Source: Capnocytophaga sp. oral taxon 338 str. F0234 (GTDB lineage: Bacteria > Bacteroidota > Bacteroidia > Flavobacteriales > Flavobacteriaceae). From it: a DNA stretch of 64,000 nt. Where the stretch lies: contig NZ_GL872413.1 in NCBI RefSeq assembly GCF_000192225.1, positions 202,741-266,740 on the forward strand, in the 5' to 3' direction. The position numbers were made by a program, and so were the translations under genes. A model generated the notes under the pieces. The model did no database searches. It saw only the letters and a list, made by a program, of their open reading frames with translations, and had not been told where the DNA came from. This document shows positions 48,939 through 61,516 of this stretch, one piece after another; the first letter of the stretch is position 1; each line of letters starts with the position of its first letter.

Positions 48939-48993
48939 TTAGTGGTTAGAGGCTAGTCACTAAAGACTAATCACTAACCACTAACCACTAACC
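48939..48993. repeat. Inverted repeat and three 7-bp tandem repeats between icd and acn
   Basis: ACTAACC is repeated three times without a break at 48973-48993. Upstream, TTAGTGGTTAG (48939-48949) is its inverse complement, so the transcript could fold. The flanking bases include two GTTATGA copies. Short repeats like these are scattered in flavobacterial intergenic regions. Confidence 0.8.
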
Positions 48994-48995
48994 AT

Positions 48996-52495
<3,500 letters not shown>

Positions 52496-52522
52496 AATAC
52501 AAATTTTTAATATTTACCTCCA

Positions 52523-52530
52523 CAAAAATA
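52523..52530 (-). promoter_or_regulatory. -7 box for the gltA operon
   Basis: A minus-strand TATTTTTG lies 28 bases before the gltA start. No clear -33 TTG was seen. Confidence 0.45.
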
Positions 52531-52753
52531 CAATATTTTTTGAAAAGAAAAAGAGATAAGATAAAAAATATTTATTTTTAACAAATTAGCGATTAATATG
52601 TGAATTATTTTTGATAAATAACAATTAATTTCTATTATTTAGAAAATTTTATAAATTAAAGCATACATATTAAAAATAACTCAATGACTCTACTTTTTTT
52701 GTAAGACTGAGTTTTCTAAGAAAATCACTAAAGATTTCTTTTTTTGACTTCTT

Positions 52754-52784
52754 TTGGTATGTTCTGAAAAATAATGTACTTTTG
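52754..52784 (+). promoter_or_regulatory. Promoter of the MATE exporter gene
   Basis: TTG (52754-52756) and TACTTTTG (52777-52784) are separated by 20 bases. It lies 36 bases before the TTG start codon. Confidence 0.7.
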
Positions 52785-52819
52785 CAGAGCTTTATAAAGT
52801 AATTAGCAATCATCATTTT

Positions 52820-54166
52820 TTGAGCCGAATATCCATAAAAGAGATTAACCGTCTGGCACTACCTGCCCTTGTGTCAGGAGTGATAGAACCAGTGATTTCC
52901 CTTACTGATACGGTAATGGCAGGGCATATTCCTGTCAATACAAAGGAAGTATTAGGGGCAGTGGGTATTGTATCTTCTTTTTTGACGGCTTTGGTATGGA
53001 TATTTATTCAGATTAGTCGTGCCATTTCCTCACAGGTGGCTTATGCTTATGGTCAAGGGAGTGTAGCACAGTTAAAGAGTTTAGTGGCTCAGATACTCTC
53101 CCTTTCTCTGACAATTTCTTTATTTTGTTCCATTGTAGCCTTCTTTACCTCTAAGATCATTCTTGTTAACTTCTATGAGGCAGATGGAATTCTGTTGGAC
53201 TACTGTTTGGATTATTTTCGTATTCGGGTATGGGGCTTCCCTTTTATTCTACTTACTCTTACTATCCATAGCATATTCAGAGGTTTACAGAACACCTCTT
53301 GGAGCATGTATATCAGTCTATTAGGAGGAATGATTAATATTACACTTAATTATACTTTTGTCTTTATTTTTCATTGGGGCATTAAAGGGTTGGCATGGTC
53401 AAGCCTTCTAGCACAAATAGTTATGTTGGTGGTTTCGGTGCACTATCTGTATCGGAAGACTCCTTTCCGCTTTTTCAGAACAAAGAACTTACATCCCAAG
53501 TTTTTTCAGAATTTACGAATGAGTCTTGACCTATTTATTCGTTCTACCCTTTTGCAAGCAGTGCTTTATTTCTCTTTCCTAAGAGCCACTATTTTAGGAG
53601 GCGGAGAGGATAGTACTATCGTGGCTACCCACACCTTATTGAATCAGGTATGGCTTTTCTCTGTTTTTCTCTTTGATGGTTATTGTAATGCAGGAGGAGT
53701 GCTCTCAGGGCGGTTATACAGTGCTCGGCAGTACCAAACTATTCGTTATATGGTAAGGGATTTGTTTTTCATTGTTCTGGGAATAGGAAGTTTAATTATG
53801 ATGCTGTACTTTATCTTTTATTTTCAGATGGGGGTATTCCTTACTAAGGATAGTGATGTTCAGTTGTTATTTTTTGAAACTTTTTGGATGGTTGTTCTCA
53901 TGCAGCCACTCAATGCTATCACCTTTCTCTTTGATGGAATTTATAAAGGAATGGGGCTTACTATCGTATTACGCAATACTTTTATCATAGCAACCTTTTT
54001 AGGCTTTTTACCTACATTTTATGTAACAGAGTTTCTCTTGGAATGGGGACTTAAAGGGATTTGGGTAGCTTTTTTTGTATGGATGTCCTTTCGTGGAGGT
54101 ATTCTTATCCTTCATTATAGAAACTTTTTTATATCAAGAACAGAACATTTGTTTAATATATCATAA
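52820..54166 (+). CDS. MATE-family (DinF-type) efflux transporter
   Basis: A 448-residue membrane protein with 12 predicted helices in two MATE domains. The start KEINRLALPALVSGVIEPVISL and the LTDTVMAGHI phrase are typical of the DinF branch, as is IFRGLQNTSW. It probably exports organic cations or oxidised substrates using ion gradients. No ATG fits near the start; a TTG 36 bases after a full promoter is the best choice. The ddl gene follows 11 bases downstream. Confidence 0.88.
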   Translation: MSRISIKEINRLALPALVSGVIEPVISLTDTVMAGHIPVNTKEVLGAVGIVSSFLTALVWIFIQISRAISSQVAYAYGQGSVAQLKSLVAQILSLSLTISLFCSIVAFFTSKIILVNFYEADGILLDYCLDYFRIRVWGFPFILLTLTIHSIFRGLQNTSWSMYISLLGGMINITLNYTFVFIFHWGIKGLAWSSLLAQIVMLVVSVHYLYRKTPFRFFRTKNLHPKFFQNLRMSLDLFIRSTLLQAVLYFSFLRATILGGGEDSTIVATHTLLNQVWLFSVFLFDGYCNAGGVLSGRLYSARQYQTIRYMVRDLFFIVLGIGSLIMMLYFIFYFQMGVFLTKDSDVQLLFFETFWMVVLMQPLNAITFLFDGIYKGMGLTIVLRNTFIIATFLGFLPTFYVTEFLLEWGLKGIWVAFFVWMSFRGGILILHYRNFFISRTEHLFNIS

Positions 54167-54177
54167 TTAATATCGAA

Positions 54178-55161
54178 ATGAAAAATATCGCTGTACTTAT
54201 GGGAGGATATTCCCGAGAATCAGAAGTATCTCTTAAGAGTGCTGCCACAGTAGTGGAACACTTAGATAAAAGTAAATATGCTTCCTATCCCATCCTTATC
54301 ACTAAGGAGAAATGGGTATATATGGATTCTCAAAATCAAGAGTTTGTAGTAGATAAAAATGATTTTTCCCTAATCCTTAAGGGGAAGAAAATCACTTTTG
54401 ATTGTGCTTTTAATGCTATTCATGGTACCCCAGGAGAGGATGGCTACCTACAAGCCTACTTTGCCCTTGTGGGGATTCCTATTACGGGTTGTAGCATGTA
54501 TGCTTCTGCCCTTACATTTAATAAGCGTGATATGCTATCGGTGCTGAACCCCTATGGAATTCCTCGTGCTAAAGCATATTACCTAAACCAAGGAGAACAT
54601 TTCTCCGTACGAGAAATTATAAAAACAGTAGGGTTACCTTGTTTTGTTAAAGCTAATAGATCGGGTAGTAGCTTTGGTGTATACAAAGCATATAATGAGA
54701 AGGATATAGATGATGCTATTGAAAAGGCTTTTGAGGTGGATAATGAGATTATCATTGAGGAATTTCTTAAGGGAACGGAGGTTTCTGTAGGGGTGATTAC
54801 TTATCGGGGAAAAAAGAAGGTTTTGCCCATTACTGAGATTGTCTCTGAGAATGATTTCTTTGATTATCAAGCCAAGTATCAAGGTAGGTCCAAAGAGATT
54901 ACTCCAGCTCGCCTAACTGCTCAAGAGAAGGAAAAAGTAGAAGCCCTTGCTCTTAAAGTATATGACCTTTTGCAGATGAAAGGCTTCAGCCGAAGTGAAT
55001 ATATTTTGGTAGGGGGAGAACCTTATTTGTTGGAGATGAATACCACACCTGGACTCTCCAATGCGAGTATCCTCCCACAACAGGCAAAAGCAGCAGGTAT
55101 TACTCTTGCCAACCTCTTTGACAATGCTATAGAGGAGGTGATGGAAACGCATGAAGAATAA
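54178..55161 (+). CDS. ddl: D-alanine--D-alanine ligase
   Basis: This ligase makes the D-Ala-D-Ala dipeptide for peptidoglycan. The 327-residue ATP-grasp enzyme begins KNIAVLMGGYSRESEVSLKS. It shows NAIHGTPGEDGYLQAYF, the ATP-binding KANRSGSSFGVYKA and the metal-binding YLLEMNTTPGLSNASILPQQ. It is probably co-transcribed with the MATE gene. Confidence 0.97.
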   Translation: MKNIAVLMGGYSRESEVSLKSAATVVEHLDKSKYASYPILITKEKWVYMDSQNQEFVVDKNDFSLILKGKKITFDCAFNAIHGTPGEDGYLQAYFALVGIPITGCSMYASALTFNKRDMLSVLNPYGIPRAKAYYLNQGEHFSVREIIKTVGLPCFVKANRSGSSFGVYKAYNEKDIDDAIEKAFEVDNEIIIEEFLKGTEVSVGVITYRGKKKVLPITEIVSENDFFDYQAKYQGRSKEITPARLTAQEKEKVEALALKVYDLLQMKGFSRSEYILVGGEPYLLEMNTTPGLSNASILPQQAKAAGITLANLFDNAIEEVMETHEE

Positions 55162-55197
55162 TTACAATAGATATTTTTTTCTTGTTGTAAAAAGTTG

Positions 55198-55205
55198 TAC
55201 TTTTG
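55198..55205 (+). promoter_or_regulatory. -7 box for corA
   Basis: TACTTTTG lies 37 bases before the GTG start at 55243. It lies within the longer open frame, so that longer start is unlikely. Confidence 0.55.
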
Positions 55206-55242
55206 TGCCAAACTTACTAGTTATCTAAATTTATTCCTTGAA

Positions 55243-56307
55243 GTGAGTAACAAAAAGAAGAAAGCTAATAGAGCTAAGAAAATAGGATTGCCTCCAGGTA
55301 GCTTAGTTTATTTTGGCGAAAAAGAAAAGGCAATTGATATAGAAGTCATTTCTTTCTCTGAGGGTTCTTTCCATAAGCAGAAGGTACTCTCCAGTGAGAA
55401 AGCACTCTCTTTTATTACTCCAGAGAAGATTACTTGGATAAATATCAATGGGCTTAATAATATTGAGGAAATACGAAAAATAGGTAATTATACGCACCTT
55501 AATGCACTGCTCTTGGAGGATGTACTGGATACAGAACATCGCCCAAAAGTGGAACTTTTAGAGGATAACTTACTGGTTATTATAAAGATGCTATTTTTTC
55601 AAGGAGAGGAACTTATTGCTGAGCACTTAGCCCTACTCTTAGGAGAGAACTACCTTATCACCTTTCAGGAATCAGAGGGAGGGGATGTGTTTGATCCTGT
55701 GCGCAAGCGCCTACAGGAAGCAGAAGGAGCTATAAGGAAGCATACAGCGGATTTCTTGCTTTTCGCCCTTTTGGATGCGATTGTGGATAACTATCTGGTA
55801 ATTCTTGATAAAGTGAGTGATACCATTGAGGCTATTGAAGATGAGATCATCACTCACCCACGTGAGGATATGATTTCTGAAATACAAGTTCTAAAGAAAA
55901 AAGCCGCTTTTCTTCAGAAATCTATTGTACCTGCCCGTGAAGTGATTTCCAGAATAGAAAAGAATAACCATCACCTTATTCGAGGAGGAACAAAGCCATA
56001 TTTCCGTGACCTGCATGACCATATTGTACAGATTGTAGAAACCCTTAGTACCTATCGGGATACCCTCTGGGGACTTACCGATACTTATATGGGGGCGATG
56101 AGTAATAAAATGAATAATATTATGCGCCTACTAACCCTGATTTCTACAATCTTTATCCCACTTACTTTTATTGTGGGAGTATATGGCATGAATTTTGAGT
56201 ATATGCCTGAGCTCCATTATTCATGGGCATATCCCGCTTGCTGGGTGTTAATGTTGCTTATCTCTGTGATTATGCTGCTCTATTTCAAGCGTAAGAAATG
56301 GCTTTAA
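55243..56307 (+). CDS. corA: Magnesium/cobalt transporter CorA
   Basis: CorA is a pentameric divalent-cation channel of the inner membrane. With the GTG start at 55243 the protein has 354 residues. The cytoplasmic N-terminal domain shows WININGLNNIEEI and LLEDVLDTEHRPKVELLEDN. Two C-terminal helices flank the hallmark GMN motif (YGMNFEYMPEL). A basic N-terminal stretch (SNKKKKANRAKK) precedes the domain. It has its own promoter despite following ddl. Confidence 0.94.
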   Translation: MSNKKKKANRAKKIGLPPGSLVYFGEKEKAIDIEVISFSEGSFHKQKVLSSEKALSFITPEKITWININGLNNIEEIRKIGNYTHLNALLLEDVLDTEHRPKVELLEDNLLVIIKMLFFQGEELIAEHLALLLGENYLITFQESEGGDVFDPVRKRLQEAEGAIRKHTADFLLFALLDAIVDNYLVILDKVSDTIEAIEDEIITHPREDMISEIQVLKKKAAFLQKSIVPAREVISRIEKNNHHLIRGGTKPYFRDLHDHIVQIVETLSTYRDTLWGLTDTYMGAMSNKMNNIMRLLTLISTIFIPLTFIVGVYGMNFEYMPELHYSWAYPACWVLMLLISVIMLLYFKRKKWL

Positions 56308-56437
56308 TTTAATATAATAACGATTGTAGCCAAGCAAAATAATTTGCAAAATATGAGTATCTGGCACATAGGGTAGGGAAAACTTTTCTATCTATTTGTA
56401 TTTTATTATGATTGACTATAATAACTAATTTAGAGAT

Positions 56438-57367
56438 ATGAGTCGTACTTTTTATGTCAAAAACACACAAGCTCCTAAGGTAATGAGTACAGAAGAGCTT
56501 CTAAGTGTTGCAGGAGGAGATTTCAGACAATTTGTTGTTTCCCAAGATGAAGAAAACTTTAAAGAGGTTATGCAAATGCCCTTAAATAAGTTTGGCTATA
56601 TGCTTTTTGGGCAAGAGGGCATTAGTGGGCGAGGCTTTGAGGTAAGCTATCAGGAAGGAGAACCTGCCGCTTATGAGGTGCGTGTTTTCACTCCCAGTAC
56701 CGAGAGGGATTGGCTTGGAGCAATGGAATTCATGAGTAAACTCGCCATATATCTACAGGTGGATATCATAGATGAAGAAGGCATGGAGTACAAAGCCAAC
56801 CATATCACTTATAACTATAGAGGAGATATTGAGTTTGGAGTAAGGTGCTATGAAGGTGAGCGAGAAGAAAGTTTTATCTTTGGTGTATGTCGCCCTATTG
56901 CACTGAATGCAGAAATTGTGGGTCGCCTACTCTCAGCTCAGGATAAGGTAAAGGCTTTTAGTGATTTTGTGGAGAGCCAACAGCAACATGAGGATATCTT
57001 TATTGCTAATCAAATATTCTATCAGAATGATAAAGGAGAAATTATAGGTACCTATACCCTGACCAAAACTGTCCCTACTGTATTGCCTTATCAGTATCCT
57101 CCTTTTATTGATATTACTAAAACAGATCTCCAGCAGGAGGATATCTTGCAGTGGCGCATCTCTTTGGTAGATACAGAAGGAGGTGAGGATGGGTTCAACT
57201 ATTTAGGAGATTTGGATTATAAGACTTTCCTTGAGCGCTTACCACAGGAGAAAATCAAAAAATTGGATGGTCATTATATGCTCCTACAGATGGATACTAC
57301 CCAACAGATGGAGGCATTACTTGGGAAAACAAGCCTCTTGGGTAAAATAAAGAACTTTTTTAAATAA
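56438..57367 (+). CDS. DUF4299-like cytoplasmic protein, function unknown
   Basis: A 309-residue soluble acidic protein without signal or membrane segment. The start SRTFYVKNTQAPKVMSTEEL and the later EVRVFTPSTERDWLGAMEFM and HYMLLQMDT fit the DUF4299 family by recollection. No enzymatic motif is visible. It stands between corA and the malic enzyme gene, 26 bases before the latter, so they may share a transcript. The family call is tentative. Confidence 0.55.
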   Translation: MSRTFYVKNTQAPKVMSTEELLSVAGGDFRQFVVSQDEENFKEVMQMPLNKFGYMLFGQEGISGRGFEVSYQEGEPAAYEVRVFTPSTERDWLGAMEFMSKLAIYLQVDIIDEEGMEYKANHITYNYRGDIEFGVRCYEGEREESFIFGVCRPIALNAEIVGRLLSAQDKVKAFSDFVESQQQHEDIFIANQIFYQNDKGEIIGTYTLTKTVPTVLPYQYPPFIDITKTDLQQEDILQWRISLVDTEGGEDGFNYLGDLDYKTFLERLPQEKIKKLDGHYMLLQMDTTQQMEALLGKTSLLGKIKNFFK

Positions 57368-57393
57368 AAAATACTAATTAAAAAAAATTATAA

Positions 57394-59673
57394 ATGAAAG
57401 AACATCATAAAAAAAGTGATGCATTGGACTATCATGAGTATCCCCAACCTGGGAAGATAGCCGTAGTACCTACCAAGAAACATGCAACTCAGTATGACCT
57501 CTCTTTGGCTTACTCCCCTGGAGTAGCTGAGCCATGCTTGGCTATTGAAGAGAACAAAAACGATGCTTACCGATATACCAATAAGGGAAACCTTGTGGCG
57601 GTAATTTCCAATGGTACTGCTGTACTGGGACTAGGGAATATTGGTGCTGATGCTGCCAAACCTGTTATGGAAGGAAAGGGATTGCTTTTTAAGATTTTTG
57701 CCGATATTGATGTATTTGATATTGAGGTAAATACTACCGATGTGGATACCTTTGTTAATACGGTTAAGGCAATTGCTCCTACTTTTGGAGGTATTAACTT
57801 AGAAGATATTAAGTCACCAGAAGCCTTTGAAATTGAACGACGTCTTAAAGAAGAATTGGATATTCCAGTTATGCATGATGACCAACATGGGACTGCCATT
57901 ATCTCCGCAGCTGCCTTGAAGAATGCCTTGGAGATTGTTGGAAAGGATATTAGCAAAGTACGTATCGTAGTCAATGGAGCAGGAGCAGCAGCAATTTCCT
58001 GTACCCGCCTATATATTGCTTTAGGAGCAAATCCTAAGAATATTGTTATGCTTGATAGTAAAGGAGTCATACGCAAAGATAATCCAAATTTGGACGCTCT
58101 AAAAGCAGAATTTGCTACCGATCATAACCTTCATACCTTAGAGGAAGCCATCAAGGATGCCGATGTATTCATTGGACTCTCAAAAGGAAATGTAGTAAGC
58201 CCTCAAATGCTTCTTTCCATGGCTAAGGATCCCATCGTTTTTGCTATGGCAAATCCTACTCCTGAAATTGCTTATGACTTAGCTATCCAGACACGTCCAG
58301 ATATCATTATGGCAACAGGTCGTTCCGATACTCCTAATCAGGTGAATAACGTATTAGGGTTCCCTTTTATCTTCCGCGGTGCTTTGGATGTACGGGCTAC
58401 TAAGATTAATGAACAGATGAAACTCGCTGCGGTACATGCCTTAGCGAACCTTGCCAAAAAGAGTGTTCCTGACCAAGTAAACGCTGTATACGGAGGCATT
58501 AACCTTACCTTTGGTAAGGAATATATTATCCCTAAACCTTTTGACCCACGCCTTATTTATGAAGTACCTCCTGCGGTAGCTAAGGCAGCAATGGATTCTG
58601 GAGTAGCCCAAAAGCCCATTACCGATTGGGATGCTTACCGTGAACAACTTATGGATCGTTTAGGAGGTAGTAATAAGGAAATACGCGCCCTACAGGAACG
58701 TGCCCGCCAGAATCCTAAGCGAGTGGTATTCCCTGAAGCTGATATCTTAGAAGTGCTCAAGGCTGCCCAACGTGTATATGAGGAAGGAATCGCCATTCCA
58801 GTACTCCTCGGTCATAAGGAGACCATTCTCTCCCACATGGAAAGATTGGACTTTAATGCTAACCTACAGATTATTGATCCTAAGAGTGACCAAGAAATAG
58901 AACGTCGCAAATCCTTTGCCGATATCTATTGGAAGAAACGCCAACGTAAAGGAATCACACAGCTCAATGCACAACGCCTTATGCGTGAACGTAATTACTT
59001 TGGAGCTATGTTGGTTAATACTGGGCAAGCTGATGCAATGATTACAGGTTATTCGCGTTCCTATCCACAGGTTATTCGCCCTATCTTGGACTTGGTGGAA
59101 AAGGAGGAAGGCTTTAGTCGTATCGCAGCAACCAGTATTCTTATTACCAAAAGGGGTCCACTATTCCTTTCAGATACTACTATGAATCCTAACCCTACAG
59201 CAGAGGATTTGACCTCAATCACCCTTGCTGTAGCCGAGAAAGCCAAGATGTTCGGTATAGAGCCTTCCATAGCTTTGCTTTCTTACTCTAACTTTGGTTC
59301 TGCCCCTTCAGAGAGCACTAAGAAGCTCACCAAAGTGGTAGAATATTTACACCGAAATTATCCTGATTTGGTGGTGGATGGTGAAGTACAGGTGGATATC
59401 GCTCTGAATCCTGAAAAGTTGGCAGCAGCTTTTCCTTTCTCGAAACTCAATAACGGGAAACCTGCCAATGTATTGATATTCCCTAACTTAGAGTCAGCAA
59501 ATATCTCTTATAAAATTATCAAAGAGGATGAAGGGCTTAATTCCATAGGTCCTATTATCTTGGGACTCTCTAAGCCTATTCACATTACCCTAATGAATGC
59601 CAGTGTGGATGAAATGGTGAACCTCACTACCTTTGCCGTAGTGGATGCTCAGGAGAGAGAAAGAAGAAAATAA
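57394..59673 (+). CDS. maeB: NADP-dependent malic enzyme with phosphotransacetylase-like domain
   Basis: This enzyme decarboxylates malate to pyruvate and makes NADPH. The 759 residues have the malic domain (about 15-170; YSPGVAEPCL, the conserved NGTAVLGLGNIG, PVMHDDQHGTAI) and an NAD(P)-binding domain with VVNGAGAAAISC. From about 430 on there is a phosphate acetyltransferase-like domain (RVVFPEADILEVLKAAQ, GQADAMITGYSR). In MaeB this second domain is regulatory, usually sensing acetyl-CoA. The architecture and length are normal. Confidence 0.96.
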   Translation: MKEHHKKSDALDYHEYPQPGKIAVVPTKKHATQYDLSLAYSPGVAEPCLAIEENKNDAYRYTNKGNLVAVISNGTAVLGLGNIGADAAKPVMEGKGLLFKIFADIDVFDIEVNTTDVDTFVNTVKAIAPTFGGINLEDIKSPEAFEIERRLKEELDIPVMHDDQHGTAIISAAALKNALEIVGKDISKVRIVVNGAGAAAISCTRLYIALGANPKNIVMLDSKGVIRKDNPNLDALKAEFATDHNLHTLEEAIKDADVFIGLSKGNVVSPQMLLSMAKDPIVFAMANPTPEIAYDLAIQTRPDIIMATGRSDTPNQVNNVLGFPFIFRGALDVRATKINEQMKLAAVHALANLAKKSVPDQVNAVYGGINLTFGKEYIIPKPFDPRLIYEVPPAVAKAAMDSGVAQKPITDWDAYREQLMDRLGGSNKEIRALQERARQNPKRVVFPEADILEVLKAAQRVYEEGIAIPVLLGHKETILSHMERLDFNANLQIIDPKSDQEIERRKSFADIYWKKRQRKGITQLNAQRLMRERNYFGAMLVNTGQADAMITGYSRSYPQVIRPILDLVEKEEGFSRIAATSILITKRGPLFLSDTTMNPNPTAEDLTSITLAVAEKAKMFGIEPSIALLSYSNFGSAPSESTKKLTKVVEYLHRNYPDLVVDGEVQVDIALNPEKLAAAFPFSKLNNGKPANVLIFPNLESANISYKIIKEDEGLNSIGPIILGLSKPIHITLMNASVDEMVNLTTFAVVDAQERERRK

Positions 59674-59686
59674 TTTCCCAAAATAC

Positions 59687-59723
59687 AATAGGGGCAAGTT
59701 GCGCAACTTGCCCCTATTTTTTA
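59687..59723 (+). terminator. Terminator of maeB
   Basis: A 32-base perfect palindrome, with arms AATAGGGGCAAGTTGC and GCAACTTGCCCCTATT, is followed by TTTTTATTT. Confidence 0.92.
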
Positions 59724-60167
59724 TTTCTAAAGATCCTTTATAAATCAATCATCTTCTCCATGCAAAGGAATCTACTTATCGCATACTATTTACATAAGCC
59801 TCCTCTAAATTATAAATAGTTCTAAAAAAATTCTATAATAAGTCCCTACTATTTCTATTTTGTATAGATTAGTCCTATTTCTTAGATAAAACAACTCCTT
59901 TTTACCTATATAAATTCATTAGGAAGATAAAAATCTATTATAATATCCTTTTATATGTAGAAATAGCCAAAAAAGGGATTTCTAATACGTAAAAACATAA
60001 GAATTAACCAATGAACACAAAAGACATTTCTGTAAAGACAGATGTTTCAGCCACTATAAGGGCTTTTGTAGAAGAGAAAATGATACAAGAGTAATGGTCT
60101 GCTCAGCAGGTTATGGGTTGATACCCTATAGAAAATCCATCAAGCCTGAATTAATTAAAAAAACCTT
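59724..60167. other. AT-rich intergenic region with a small coding remnant
   Basis: Most of this stretch is AT-rich without signal. At 60011-60157 an ATG opens 27 codons (MNTKDISVKTDVSATIRAFV...), after which the same frame continues, with two stops, as WSAQQVMG and YPIENPSSLN. This looks like a decayed small gene; its origin was not recognised. Confidence 0.4.
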
Positions 60168-60197
60168 TTGATGTTTTCATTTTTTTATGTATATTTG
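60168..60197 (+). promoter_or_regulatory. Promoter of the LysE-family gene
   Basis: TTG (60168-60170) and TATATTTG (60190-60197) are separated by 19 bases, a full consensus match ending 15 bases before the ATG at 60213. It shows that the upstream alternative starts in the frame are part of the promoter. Confidence 0.75.
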
Positions 60198-60212
60198 CTT
60201 TTTATTTCAAAA

Positions 60213-60881
60213 ATGATAGAGAATATTTTTGTAGCTATTTCCTTAGGCATAATATTAGCTTTTACAATAGGACCTGTATTCTTCATTCTAATAGAGACCA
60301 GTATCACCAAGGGAATGCGCTCAGCATTAGCTTTTGATTTTGGAGCTATCTCAGGAGACATTTTTTTCATAACATTAGCTTATTGGGGAACAAGTAAGCT
60401 AGCCAATTATATAGAAGACAATCCTAATTTATTCATTTATGGAGGTATTATTATTATTATTTATGGGGTGTTCTCCTATTTCAAAGAAAGGAAAGATTAC
60501 AGACTAAACCCTCCTCAGGCACGTATAACCGTAATTAAGGAAGGGAATTATTTTACTTTTTTTTACAAAGGCTTTTTCTTGAATATTATCAATATAGGTG
60601 TTTTTTTCTATTGGCTGGCTACTATTGCTACCTTTTCTTCCAGACCGGGAAATACTTCCATGCGTACACTTATTTTTTTAGCAACAATACTACTGACATA
60701 CTTACTCACAGATGTAGTAAAAATACTTATAGCAAAGCGACTTCGCCATAGGCTCACTCCTATTAATATTCATAAGGTAAAACAAGGAATTAATATTTTT
60801 TTAATAATATTCGGAATATTTCTACTCTTAAACGGTATTTTTCCTAATTACATACAATCTCTTAAAGAAGTTCTCTTTTAA
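60213..60881 (+). CDS. LysE-family amino-acid/threonine translocator
   Basis: A 222-residue inner-membrane protein with six predicted helices. The family start MIENIFVAISLGIILAFTIG and PVFFILIETSITKGMRSALA, with GAISGDIFFITLAYWG, identify it. The middle has a charged loop (FKERKDYRLNPPQA) typical of the family. The substrate is unknown. The ATG at 60213 is chosen because the longer frame begins inside the promoter. A 5'-truncated open frame follows its stop codon immediately and in the same frame. Confidence 0.85.
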   Translation: MIENIFVAISLGIILAFTIGPVFFILIETSITKGMRSALAFDFGAISGDIFFITLAYWGTSKLANYIEDNPNLFIYGGIIIIIYGVFSYFKERKDYRLNPPQARITVIKEGNYFTFFYKGFFLNIINIGVFFYWLATIATFSSRPGNTSMRTLIFLATILLTYLLTDVVKILIAKRLRHRLTPINIHKVKQGINIFLIIFGIFLLLNGIFPNYIQSLKEVLF

Positions 60882-61376
60882 GATACTGTTATTTTCGAAA
60901 AAAAAGAAACCCCAAAAGACAGTATTTTAAATAAAGAAGTTTTTTATAAAAAAGTAGAAAACCTTATTAATCAAACTATTGAAAACAGAAAAAATAATAA
61001 AAATTACTTTAAAACCAATGATAGTTTAAATTATTATTTTTCAAAAATTCTGCCAGAAGAATTGTTTGAAGATAATCGTTTTAAGGCTATAACAGGGCGA
61101 TTGTTGGAATATGAATACTTGAAAGTCAGAAATAGTGGAGAATATGCACCAGAGTCTTTTTCTGTATATAATTTGACTATTCTTCTATTAACTTTGAAAA
61201 ATAACAGAAGTGAATATTTTATTCTAAAAGTTATAAACAAAGGAATTTCGGACTTTGTTTGTATAGATTCTATTGTGTTAGCATTGGATAAGATCCCGCA
61301 AATGCAAAATGATTCCATTCATAAAATTTGTATTGATTTGGTAAAACGCAACAAAACAGGCCGTTGCAAATGGTGA
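60882..61376 (+). pseudogene. 5'-truncated open frame without start codon, fused after lysE
   Basis: Directly after the LysE stop codon the same frame stays open for 164 sense codons to a TGA at 61374-61376. There is no ATG near its beginning. The translation is lysine- and asparagine-rich at first (DTVIFEKKETPKDSILNKE), then more balanced (FKAITGRLLEYEYLKVRNSG, SVYNLTILLLTLKNN, ISDFVCIDSIVLALDKIPQM), with a normal protein-like look. It is most simply the 3' part of a gene whose 5' end was lost when it joined this site. A TTG at 61062 could give a 104-residue product. Family not recognised. Confidence 0.5.
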
Positions 61377-61417
61377 ATATTATGTGGGTTAAACCTGTCT
61401 ATGAGAAAATATTGAAT

Positions 61418-61516
61418 AAAAACATTTTGTACCTTTACCTCGTGCAAACAGTCAATAGAATAAAACCACAATGATCTATAATAGACTCATTTACATATCA
61501 GCACTCATCTTTACAG
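61418..61516 (+). repeat. Direct repeat copy 1: leader plus lipoprotein start
   Basis: This stretch matches 63902-64000 with about nine differences in 99 bases. It includes a TACCTTTA box (61430-61437), the untranslated leader and the first 15 codons of the lipoprotein. Confidence 0.9.
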
